Numbered from the stretch's first letter, positions 1-6,329 are shown. The stretch: DNA of 6,854 bases from Candidatus Enterousia merdequi (GCA_018065345.1 JAGHTM010000146.1:1-6854), one strand, 5' to 3'. Translations and numbers: made by a program. The notes: generated by a model not told the origin, from the letters alone.

Positions 1-490
1 TGTCAAAATTTGGCATAAAACCACATTGTTGCATATGGTCCATAAGTTTGCCAAAAATTTCCCAATATTTTGCAGTATTCATTAAATATATAGGTTTATG
101 AGATTCTCCGACTTGTTGTTTTGTCATAATATCTGTCATTTCATCCAAAGTACCAATTCCACCAGGTAAAATAACGAAAGCATCAGATAATTCAAACATT
201 TCTTCTTTGCGTTCAGAAAGTTTTTCTACGATTTTAACAGGTATTTCTGTGTGCGCTGGTTCTTGGGAAGATACTACATGTGTTGTTGAAATACCGATAA
301 CTTCACCACCGTTTTCTATGGCAGAACTTGAAACAGTCCCCATTAAGCCAACATCGCCACCACCAAAAACAAGAGTTAGTTTGTTTCTGGCTAGTAATTC
401 TCCAACACGTCTGGCATCACGTGTAAATTGAGGGTCGTTACCAAACATATGACCGCAATATACGGCTACAGATTTTATTTTTTCAGACAT
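1..490 (-). CDS. LOG family protein (nucleoside 5'-monophosphate phosphoribohydrolase), 3' end outside window
   Basis: Starts at the ATG at 490 and reads leftward off the window edge, giving 163 residues with no stop; the family is usually about 180-200 residues, so a short C-terminal piece is missing. Visible family motifs in order are an N-terminal YCG...GNDP stretch (residues 11-20), the nucleotide-binding GGGDVGLMG (43-51), ERKEEM (93-98) and the catalytic PGGIGTLDE (109-117), whose Arg and Glu residues belong to the active site in known members. Family members hydrolyse the N-glycosidic bond of nucleotides such as AMP or cytokinin riboside monophosphates, releasing base and ribose 5-phosphate; the substrate cannot be told from sequence. 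The usual MHERK reads LSERK here, a small deviation. It has a good Shine-Dalgarno sequence and is transcribed divergently from tilS. A cytosolic nucleotide-salvage or housekeeping role is the likely one. Confidence 0.93.
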   Translation of the reverse strand, partial: MSEKIKSVAVYCGHMFGNDPQFTRDARRVGELLARNKLTLVFGGGDVGLMGTVSSSAIENGGEVIGISTTHVVSSQEPAHTEIPVKIVEKLSERKEEMFELSDAFVILPGGIGTLDEMTDIMTKQQVGESHKPIYLMNTAKYWEIFGKLMDHMQQCGFMPNFD

Positions 491-498
491 ATTATTTT

Positions 499-504
499 TC
501 CTTT
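499..504 (-). promoter_or_regulatory. Ribosome binding site of the LOG-family gene
   Basis: On the minus strand the hexamer AAAGGA lies 8 bases before the ATG at 490. It is one of only two clear Shine-Dalgarno sequences among the starts in this window and fixes the choice of start. Confidence 0.75.
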
Positions 505-514
505 CTTTTTCAAA

Positions 515-543
515 ATTATACCATAAAATAGATTCGTTATGAA
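515..543 (-). promoter_or_regulatory. Probable sigma70-type promoter of the LOG-family gene
   Basis: On the minus strand there is a perfect -10 box TATAAT (520 to 515) preceded by TGG, making an extended -10 element (TGNTATAAT). A -35-like TTCATA (543 to 538, 4 of 6 consensus bases) lies 17 bases upstream and covers the first codons of tilS. Transcription would begin near 508, leaving an 18-base leader that contains the AAAGGA ribosome site. This is inferred from motif match and spacing only. Confidence 0.6.
524..529 (+). promoter_or_regulatory. Possible -10 box for tilS, near-leaderless
   Basis: TAAAAT (5 of 6 consensus bases) ends 9 bases before the tilS ATG, so transcription would begin at about 536-539, on or just before the start codon. 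No convincing -35 element is visible 16-18 bases upstream, so this is tentative. The absence of any Shine-Dalgarno sequence before tilS is consistent with a leaderless message. Confidence 0.3.
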
Positions 544-1507
544 TCAGAAATTTATTGATTTTATTCTTAGGTATAAAAGCAAAAAAATGGCGCTTGGCGT
601 TAGTGGTGGCGTTGATTCTATGTGTTTGCTTTATTGGTTACATAATGTTGGGGCAGATGTTGTTTGTTTGCATGTGAATCATAAATTACGTCCCCAAGCA
701 GATATTGAAACTGAATATGTTAAAAATATTTGTGAACAATTAAATATACCTTGTCATATTTTTTATTGGGATGGCGAAAAACCAGAAAATGGATTGGAAG
801 CTGCTGCACGTGAAGCACGTTATAAAATGATGACTGATTTTTGTCATGAAAATAATATTGAATATCTTGTGACTGCTCATCAAAGCGATGACCAAATAGA
901 AACATTTTTGATGAATTTATCTCGTGGAAGTGGTTTATATGGTTTGTCAGCAATGTTACAAGAATCTGAACGAGACGGTATAAAAATACTTCGCCCATTA
1001 TTAGAAGTGCCACGCAGTGAAATCAAAAAATATTGTGAAGATAATAACATTAAATATTTTGTTGATTCTATGAACAGTGATGAACATTATACCCGTGTAA
1101 AAATTCGTAATAATCGACATGTTTTGAACGATGAATTGGGAATATCTGATAGTCGTATTTTATTAGCAATACAAAATCTTGGCAGAACACGTGAATGGAT
1201 GGATAAATACATATCAGCACGCATAGATTTAGTGATTCGTTCTTGGGGTGCTATGTTCGTATCATCTTTTTTATTTGACGAAGCAGAAGAAATTAGATTA
1301 AAGTTGCTTGGGACTTTGATTCAGCGGGTTGGTAGGAATAAATACCCAGTGCGCTTGAAATCTTTGCAATCTACACTAATTAAGTTAGAGAAAGATTGTA
1401 AATTGACGCTGGGACACTGTACTATTCGAAGATTAAATGACAGAATTCTAATCGTTCCAGAAGGTAAAAGAACAAGTTTTAGGAAAAGACATGAAAAAAG
1501 AAAATAG
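539..1507 (+). CDS. tilS: tRNA(Ile)-lysidine synthetase TilS
   Basis: Uses ATP and lysine to convert C34 of the CAU-anticodon isoleucine tRNA to lysidine, so that it reads AUA and accepts isoleucine instead of methionine. It is a cytosolic and normally essential enzyme. The N-terminal PP-loop ATPase domain carries SGGVDS at residues 22-27, followed by HVNHKLRP, the EAAAREARY stretch, TAHQSDDQIETFLMNL with RGSGLYGL, then RPLLEVPR and the late D-S-x-N-S-D...YTR...IR motif. All are typical of TilS. At 322 residues it is shorter than the E. coli enzyme (about 430), and no clear C-terminal TilS_C domain is visible after the connector. The ATG at 539 has no Shine-Dalgarno sequence; the next Met (M17) is too close to the PP-loop to be preferred. 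Its 3' end overlaps ftsH by 17 bp, so the two are very likely co-transcribed; tilS-ftsH adjacency is common in alphaproteobacteria. Confidence 0.95.
   Translation: MNQKFIDFILRYKSKKMALGVSGGVDSMCLLYWLHNVGADVVCLHVNHKLRPQADIETEYVKNICEQLNIPCHIFYWDGEKPENGLEAAAREARYKMMTDFCHENNIEYLVTAHQSDDQIETFLMNLSRGSGLYGLSAMLQESERDGIKILRPLLEVPRSEIKKYCEDNNIKYFVDSMNSDEHYTRVKIRNNRHVLNDELGISDSRILLAIQNLGRTREWMDKYISARIDLVIRSWGAMFVSSFLFDEAEEIRLKLLGTLIQRVGRNKYPVRLKSLQSTLIKLEKDCKLTLGHCTIRRLNDRILIVPEGKRTSFRKRHEKRK
1481..1484 (+). promoter_or_regulatory. Ribosome binding site of ftsH
   Basis: AGGA lies 6 bases before the ftsH ATG at 1491 and inside the last codons of tilS. It supports this start and independent initiation on ftsH within the overlapping pair. 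Confidence 0.75.
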
Positions 1508-3368
1508 CATATTTAAGAAAAAAGACGGTTCTAAATTTTATTTAATTGCTTTTACAACTTTATTTTTGTTGTTGATTGCAAGAATAATTTTCTTTGGAAA
1601 TACAAATCCTTTGGTGTTAAATAATCCAGAACAGAAAGCACCTATCGAATTGTCTTTTTCTGATGTTTTGCGTCGTGCGAATGATATTAAAACAATGGAA
1701 ATCAAAAAAGATGATGTTGCAACCGGGGTTTTGAAAGATGGAACGCCTTATAAAGCGACTATCACATATAATCCTGAATTATTAGAAAAAATTTCTAAGA
1801 ACGGTGCAACAGTATCTATAAATAATAAAGATTCTATGTGGGATGGAATCGCCAGATGGTTGCCTATATTATTAAGTTTTCTGTTTATTATTTGGATATT
1901 GCGTATGCTGCGTGGTGGTGGAAACGGTGGTGGTGGAATTACACGTAGTTTGATTGGTCAAAATCCGACAAAAATTACAACAGGAAAAACAAAAACGACT
2001 TTCAAAGATGTTGCTGGGATAGATGCAGAAAAACAAGAATTGATGGAAGTAGTTGATTTCTTGAAAAATAAAGAAAAGTTTAAGGCTTTGGGGGCTCGTG
2101 TGCCACGTGGAATATTGTTATCTGGTGAGCCAGGAACTGGAAAAACTTTGCTTGCACGCGCTGTTGCAGGAGAAGCAAATGTTCCGTTTTTTGCTACTTC
2201 GGGAAGTGATTTTTCTGGAATTATTGTTGGACTTGGGGTTGCTAAAATCAAAGAAATATTTGAACTAGCAAAGCGAAATGCACCATGTATTTTGTTTATG
2301 GATGAAATAGACGCTATTGGACAAAGTCGTAGCAAACATACTATCAACGATAATGACCGCGAACAGACTTTGAATCAATTATTGATAGAGATGGACGGGT
2401 TTTCAAATGAAACAGGAATTATAGTAATTGCAGCAACGAATCGTCCTGATATGTTAGATGCAGCGCTTTTGCGCCCTGGTCGTTTTGATAGACAGATACA
2501 CATAGAATTACCAAATCTGGAAGGCAGAAAAGATATTTTGAATTTACATGCACAAAAATATAAATTAGATGAACATGTCAATATGTTGGATGTTGCACGT
2601 GGAACAACTGGATTCAGTGGTGCAGATTTGGAAAATTTGTTAAACGAAGCCGCTTTGCGTGCTGTTCATGTTGGTCATAAAACGGTTGAACAAAGTGATA
2701 TAGAAGAAGCTCGTGATAAAATATTAATGGGGCCAGTTAAAAACCGTAAAATGCGCCCAGAAGATATAAAATTGACGGCTTATCATGAAGCAGGACACGC
2801 TTTTGTTGGTGTGCATTACAGTAATGTGACAGACCCAATCCACAAAGCCACAATTGTTCCACGTGGACGTGCTTTGGGAATGGTTCAACATTTGCCAGTT
2901 GATGACAAAGTTTCAATGACCATGGAAGAAGTTCGTGCTAATTTATCTGTTGATTTGGCTGGACGTGCTGCTGAAGAAGTTTTCTTTGGTAAAAATAAAA
3001 TCACAACGGGTGCTGCAAGCGATATAGAAATGGCAACGCATCTTGCAAGACGGTCAATTACAATGGCTGGATTGTCTGATAAAATTGGTTTGGTTGCAGT
3101 AAACCAAGTTAATGCATTTGGTCAAAAAATATCTTTGGAAAACGCTTCTGAAAAAACTGCAGAAATTGTTGATAGTGAAATTCGTAATTGGTTAGATAAT
3201 GCGTATAAAGATGCTAAAAATCTGGTGTCTAAGAATAAAGTCGTTGTTGAAAAATTAGCGAAAGCATTATTGGATAAAGAAACGCTTTCTGGTGATGAAA
3301 TTCGTGAAATTGTTTTGGGTAAAAAGACAACAAAAAAAACATCCAAAAAAACAAATGCAAAAAAATAA
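1491..3368 (+). CDS. ftsH: ATP-dependent zinc metalloprotease FtsH
   Basis: Hexameric inner-membrane AAA+ protease that extracts and degrades unassembled or damaged membrane proteins and short-lived regulators. At 625 residues it is close to normal length. Order: TM1 (about 16-36), a periplasmic domain, TM2 (about 122-140), a Gly-rich linker, then the AAA+ domain with Walker A GEPGTGKT (212-219), Walker B ILFMDEID (267-274), sensor IAATNRPD and arginine fingers R328/R331 in LLRPGRFDR. The protease domain has the zinc motif HEAGH (H432, E433, H436) and third ligand D511 in the TTGAASD stretch. The tail is lysine- and threonine-rich. Odd point: the pore loop normally reads with an aromatic before VG (MFVGVG), but here it reads IIVGLG, placing Ile at residue 245; the flanking E of the usual FVEMF is also gone. 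Walker A has Glu where Pro is usual. All catalytic residues are intact, so it should hydrolyse ATP and peptides. It overlaps tilS by 17 bp and the downstream hydrolase by 14 bp. Confidence 0.97.
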   Translation: MKKENSIFKKKDGSKFYLIAFTTLFLLLIARIIFFGNTNPLVLNNPEQKAPIELSFSDVLRRANDIKTMEIKKDDVATGVLKDGTPYKATITYNPELLEKISKNGATVSINNKDSMWDGIARWLPILLSFLFIIWILRMLRGGGNGGGGITRSLIGQNPTKITTGKTKTTFKDVAGIDAEKQELMEVVDFLKNKEKFKALGARVPRGILLSGEPGTGKTLLARAVAGEANVPFFATSGSDFSGIIVGLGVAKIKEIFELAKRNAPCILFMDEIDAIGQSRSKHTINDNDREQTLNQLLIEMDGFSNETGIIVIAATNRPDMLDAALLRPGRFDRQIHIELPNLEGRKDILNLHAQKYKLDEHVNMLDVARGTTGFSGADLENLLNEAALRAVHVGHKTVEQSDIEEARDKILMGPVKNRKMRPEDIKLTAYHEAGHAFVGVHYSNVTDPIHKATIVPRGRALGMVQHLPVDDKVSMTMEEVRANLSVDLAGRAAEEVFFGKNKITTGAASDIEMATHLARRSITMAGLSDKIGLVAVNQVNAFGQKISLENASEKTAEIVDSEIRNWLDNAYKDAKNLVSKNKVVVEKLAKALLDKETLSGDEIREIVLGKKTTKKTSKKTNAKK

Positions 3369-4002
3369 TGAAGTAAAATTTGAAGTTTTACATTTACCAC
3401 CAACAAATACTAATTCTTTGTTGGTGTCTGTTGGAACTGACGCTGTTATTTTTGACCCATGGGGCAAGGCAGCTGATTGGGAACGTGTTTTATTAGAACG
3501 TGGTTTGAAATTATATGCTGTTTATGCAACGCATGGACATCCGGATCATATATCGGCAGGGCCTGCTTTGGCGCGTGCTTTTAATGTTGATTGGTATATG
3601 AATCAAAATGATAATTATTTAATTGGCTGGGGTAATGAATTGTTAGATATGTTCGGAATACCCCATATTCACGAAAATTATAAAAAACCTTTAAATATAT
3701 CTGCAGGAACTGTCGAGATATTGCCAGATATAAAAATGGAAATCATAGAAAGCCCTGGACACACACCTGGTGGTTTAATGTTTTATTTTCCAAAATATAA
3801 AATACTTTTAACAGGGGATACTTTGTTCGCAGAAAGTTTTGGAAGATATGATTTCCCAGGTGGGGATTATGAACATTTGATGGAATCTATCCATAACTTA
3901 TATAATCTAGATTTAGATGATGATGTTTATGTAGTTCACGGACATGGTCAAGATACTACGATAGAATGGTTAAAAAATCATAACAATTTTTTCAAAGCGT
4001 AA
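3355..4002 (+). CDS. Metallo-beta-lactamase-fold hydrolase, glyoxalase II-like (YcbL type)
   Basis: A 215-residue cytosolic metal-dependent hydrolase. The motif set is that of small glyoxalase II-like proteins: THGHPDH (H60, H62, D64, H65), SPGHTPGG (H136), TGDTLF with the bridging D155, FGRYDFPGGD, and VVHGHGQDT (H197). These supply all ligands for a two-metal site. Family members hydrolyse thioesters such as S-lactoylglutathione; the physiological substrate here is unknown, and the long C-terminal glutathione-binding domain of classical glyoxalase II is absent. I place the start at the ATG at 3355, which overlaps the end of ftsH by 14 bp. The frame is open further upstream (to an ATG at 3292), but that extension would be a lysine-rich shadow of the FtsH tail and is unlike the family. 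No Shine-Dalgarno sequence is visible, so translation probably depends on coupling to ftsH. Its 3' end overlaps the convergent prmC by 11 bp. Confidence 0.9.
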   Translation: MQKNNEVKFEVLHLPPTNTNSLLVSVGTDAVIFDPWGKAADWERVLLERGLKLYAVYATHGHPDHISAGPALARAFNVDWYMNQNDNYLIGWGNELLDMFGIPHIHENYKKPLNISAGTVEILPDIKMEIIESPGHTPGGLMFYFPKYKILLTGDTLFAESFGRYDFPGGDYEHLMESIHNLYNLDLDDDVYVVHGHGQDTTIEWLKNHNNFFKA

Positions 4003-4753
4003 ATATCAGAACACGATTTATACCGGATAAATCTTGGGCTGTGCGTTCGTATTTCCAACCGTAAAATTTGAATATTTTTATAACTTGATTTGATTGACCA
4101 ACACCAATTTCAAGGTATATTTTTCCGTCTTGTTTAATAAGATTCAATGCGTTTTTTGCAATTTGTTCATATGCCATTAAACCGTCATTTTTTGCATAAA
4201 GTGCAATTTCAGGGTCAAATTTTGCCATGTTATTGACGCGTTTGTCACCATATTTGATATAAGGTGGATTGGAAACAATAATGTCGAATTTTTCGTTTGA
4301 TTTGAATTTCTCAAAATCAGCGTGCTTGGTTTGTATATCTAATTTTAATTTTTTTATGTTTTTACGTGCAACACGCAAAGCTGATTTCGATTTGTCCAGG
4401 GCAACACCTGACAAATCAGAAATATTTTTACAAAGTGCGCATATTATACAACCTGTTCCAGTTCCCATATCTAATATTCTGCGAGGTTTGTTTTCAATAG
4501 AATCTTGAATAACGCATTCCACTAGTGTTTCAGTATCTGGACGAGGATCAAGCGTATGTTTATTTGTGTAAAAATCTATACCATAAAACCATTTAGAATG
4601 AATTATTTTTGCAACTGGCATACCGCGTTTTAATAAATGCGCATAATAAAAAGTCTGAATTTTAGACATTTTTTTACAGCGAGAAGTAATGATTCTTGCT
4701 ATGTGTGGGTCGCTTGCGTTTTTTAAGATTTCAAATGCTTGATTTATATTCAT
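3992..4753 (-). CDS. prmC: Peptide chain release factor N5-glutamine methyltransferase PrmC (HemK)
   Basis: Methylates the glutamine of the GGQ motif in release factors RF1 and RF2 using S-adenosylmethionine, which raises termination efficiency. At 253 residues it is slightly short for the family (about 270-290). The N-terminal helical domain contains the substrate-side loop ending in DPRPDTETLVE (69-79). The Rossmann-type methyltransferase domain shows DMGTGTGC (95-102) for SAM binding and the catalytic NPPY (162-165) that holds the target glutamine amide. The start is the ATG at 4753, with no Shine-Dalgarno sequence but a TATAAT box ending 6 bases upstream, which suggests a leaderless message. 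The stop is TGA; the protein ends where the family normally ends, so TGA is a stop codon in this organism. It is divergent from the M23 gene and convergent with the MBL-fold gene. Confidence 0.95.
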   Translation of the reverse strand: MNINQAFEILKNASDPHIARIITSRCKKMSKIQTFYYAHLLKRGMPVAKIIHSKWFYGIDFYTNKHTLDPRPDTETLVECVIQDSIENKPRRILDMGTGTGCIICALCKNISDLSGVALDKSKSALRVARKNIKKLKLDIQTKHADFEKFKSNEKFDIIVSNPPYIKYGDKRVNNMAKFDPEIALYAKNDGLMAYEQIAKNALNLIKQDGKIYLEIGVGQSNQVIKIFKFYGWKYERTAQDLSGINRVLIFTL

Positions 4754-4767
4754 ATTTTTATTATAAT
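4739..4767 (+). promoter_or_regulatory. Sigma70-type promoter of the M23 peptidase gene, leaderless
   Basis: TTGATT (4739-4744, 4 of 6 for -35) and a perfect TATAAT (4762-4767) are separated by exactly 17 bases. The -10 box ends 7 bases before the ATG at 4775, so the transcript should begin at or within a base of the start codon. The -35 lies inside the first codons of prmC. Confidence 0.65.
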
Positions 4768-4787
4768 AGCCCTCATGAAAAAAGCAA
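4760..4787 (-). promoter_or_regulatory. Sigma70-type promoter of prmC, sharing a palindromic -10 with the M23 promoter
   Basis: On the minus strand a perfect TATAAT (4765 to 4760) overlaps the plus-strand TATAAT; together they form the palindrome ATTATAAT (4760-4767). A weak -35-like TTGCTT (4787 to 4782) lies 16 bases upstream, inside the M23 gene. The box ends 6 bases before the prmC ATG, so this message would also be leaderless. Motif-based inference; the -35 match is poor. Confidence 0.5.
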
Positions 4788-6100
4788 AATATATATTAAA
4801 AAAGATTAACACCAAATTGGTAACATCTTGTAAGAAGTGTGGTAATATAAACGTATTATCTCGTATTGTTTTATGGATAGCAGTTGCGATGGCTGTGATT
4901 GCGTTGGGGGTTGTTTGTTTTTACAAACCTGCACGCGATGCTGTGTTTTCTAACGAATCTCATACTGTCATAGAAGTAAAATCTGGGGATACTTTGTCCA
5001 GTATTTTGGGAAATCAAGGTTTTTCTATGCGAGACATAGATACAATTTCAAAAAATTTGAAAAAAGATGCAGATTTTACAACTTTGCGTGCTGGGCGTGA
5101 TAAATTTGATTTTGTACGTGAAAATGAAAATGCGCCAATTTCAAAGATTATTATAGATAATGGCCCTTGGAATAAAATTGAAATAGATTGTGGAACACCT
5201 GATACTTGGCAATGTCAAAAAATAGAAATTGCACGTGATACACGTGTTGCTTATCAGGAAGGCGAAATTGCCCAAGGAAGCAGTTTTTATCTCTCTGCTA
5301 TGCAGGCTGGTATTCCAGAAGGAATAATTCTTGATGTATATGATTTATTAGCATTTGAAATGGACTTTGAACGTGATATTCGTGCTGGGCAAAAGTTTTA
5401 TGTCTTATATGAAGAAAATTTTGCTTCTGATAAAAAAGTCGATAACGGCAGGGTTTTGGCCGTATCTTTTGATGCTTTGCGTGGTAATGTTCAAATGTAT
5501 CGGTATGAAAAAGCAGATGGACATGCTGGGTATTATGATGAAAATGGGAACGGCGCAATTAAATCTTTGAAAAGAACACCAATAAATAATGCAAAAATCA
5601 CATCTAAATTTTCTGGAAAACGTAAACATCCTGTGTTGGGGTATACTCGTGCACACAAAGGTGTTGATTTCCGTGCACCAACAGGAACACCAATTCCAGC
5701 CGCCGGGGCAGGGCGTGTAGTTGCGCGCAGTTATAATCGTGGCCATGGTAATTTTGTTAAAATCAGACACAATGGCTCTTTTGAAACTTTGTACGGCCAT
5801 ATGTCAAAATTTGCAAAAGGGGTCAAAGTTGGAACAACTGTTCGTCAAGGGCAAATAATTGGGTATGCTGGTTCAACTGGATTATCTACTGGACCACACT
5901 TGCATTATGAAATTATTAAAAATGGTGTGCATGTGAATCCGATGACTGTAAAATTGCCAGCAATAGATAATTTGGATGCTAAAGATAAAAAACAGTTTAT
6001 GGTGAAAAAAGAACTTTTGCTTTCTACGATAAAATCGTTAAAAGGCAACCCAAAACAAATAATACGATTGGAAGAAGAATCTACAAAAGATAGTAAATAA
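4775..6100 (+). CDS. Membrane-anchored M23 family murein DD-endopeptidase with LysM-like domain (MepM-like)
   Basis: A 441-residue cell-wall hydrolase of the MepM/YebA kind, expected to cut peptide cross-links in peptidoglycan and so open the sacculus for growth. A short basic cytoplasmic N-terminus containing a CKKC pair (C19, C22) precedes one membrane helix (about 29-50); the rest is periplasmic. A LysM/OapA-like segment begins near residue 64 (VKSGDTLSSIL at 68-78), followed by a middle domain and the C-terminal LytM/M23 domain. Zinc ligands and catalytic residues are present: H294 and D298 in HKGVDF, H342 in YGHM, and H375 and H377 in PHLHYE, so it looks active rather than an EnvC-like activator. 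About 55 residues of charged tail follow. The start at 4775 is preferred over an in-frame TTG at 4739, which would sit inside the -35 box and prmC. No Shine-Dalgarno sequence is present. A hairpin terminator follows the stop directly. Confidence 0.93.
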   Translation: MKKAKYILKKINTKLVTSCKKCGNINVLSRIVLWIAVAMAVIALGVVCFYKPARDAVFSNESHTVIEVKSGDTLSSILGNQGFSMRDIDTISKNLKKDADFTTLRAGRDKFDFVRENENAPISKIIIDNGPWNKIEIDCGTPDTWQCQKIEIARDTRVAYQEGEIAQGSSFYLSAMQAGIPEGIILDVYDLLAFEMDFERDIRAGQKFYVLYEENFASDKKVDNGRVLAVSFDALRGNVQMYRYEKADGHAGYYDENGNGAIKSLKRTPINNAKITSKFSGKRKHPVLGYTRAHKGVDFRAPTGTPIPAAGAGRVVARSYNRGHGNFVKIRHNGSFETLYGHMSKFAKGVKVGTTVRQGQIIGYAGSTGLSTGPHLHYEIIKNGVHVNPMTVKLPAIDNLDAKDKKQFMVKKELLLSTIKSLKGNPKQIIRLEEESTKDSK

Positions 6101-6124
6101 AAAAACGCCCGTTTGGGCGTTTTT
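6101..6124. terminator. Bidirectional intrinsic terminator between the M23 gene and the eno operon
   Basis: Ten-base-pair stem AAAAACGCCC / GGGCGTTTTT around a GTTT loop (6111-6114). A run of T follows on the plus strand (to 6131, broken by one A) and a run of A precedes it, which is a T-run when read on the minus strand. It therefore serves both convergent transcription units. It starts on the base after the M23 stop codon and overlaps the stop of the small minus-strand gene. Confidence 0.9.
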
Positions 6125-6329
6125 ATTTTTTTGCAGAAATAAATAATGCAAATATCCAACCAACAAAAGACCAACCGAATAACCATGAACCCACACGTGA
6201 GCGCATAGCGTCATATTTTGATTTGCCATTTGCAGCGGCTAAATACGCAGGTGCCAGTAATATACATAAAAATATAAGAACTGCACCAGCATATTTTAAT
6301 ATCAACAAAATATCATTTAACGATACCAT
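6123..6329 (-). CDS. Small two-helix membrane protein, superinfection-immunity (T4 Imm)-like
   Basis: A 68-residue protein with two hydrophobic segments (about 6-33 and 47-65) joined by a short polar loop (NGKSKYDAMRSR, 34-45). The second helix has the pattern FGWSFVGWIFALFISA, which closely resembles the GW-x3-GW-x2-AL signature I associate with the superinfection-immunity family (named after T4 Imm), and the first helix ends in a Pro then Ala-rich stretch as in that family. In phage T4 the protein blocks DNA injection by related phages; most bacterial relatives have no known role. Family assignment is by eye. The ATG follows directly on the enolase stop (TAA-ATG with no gap), with only a weak GGAA upstream, so it should be translated by coupling to eno. 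The position and the strong membrane pattern argue for a real gene. It could equally be an unrelated small membrane protein. Confidence 0.75.
   Translation of the reverse strand: MVSLNDILLILKYAGAVLIFLCILLAPAYLAAANGKSKYDAMRSRVGSWLFGWSFVGWIFALFISAKK

Noticed and set aside
207..431. 74-codon plus-strand open frame at the left edge
   Set aside because: It is antisense to the LOG-family gene, whose motifs run through the whole interval.
1958..2347. 129-codon open frame on the minus strand inside ftsH
   Set aside because: It lies opposite the conserved AAA+ domain, has no recognisable motif and reflects the codon pattern of the sense strand.
3292..3354. Upstream ATG extending the MBL-fold hydrolase by 21 residues
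   Set aside because: The extension is the FtsH lysine-rich tail read in another frame, has no ribosome site, and is unlike the start of this family; the ATG at 3355 gives a normal N-terminus.
3992..3994. TGA at the end of prmC considered as possible recoding to Trp
   Set aside because: Trp is encoded by TGG throughout, and PrmC ends at the length and motif position expected, so the standard code applies.
4739..4774. TTG start adding 12 residues to the M23 endopeptidase
   Set aside because: The TTG is part of a well-placed -35 box and lies inside prmC; the ATG at 4775 gives a typical basic N-terminus before the membrane helix.
5405..5800. 131-codon open frame on the minus strand inside the M23 gene, rich in Cys and Trp
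   Set aside because: Antisense to a clearly conserved catalytic domain, with composition expected of a shadow frame.
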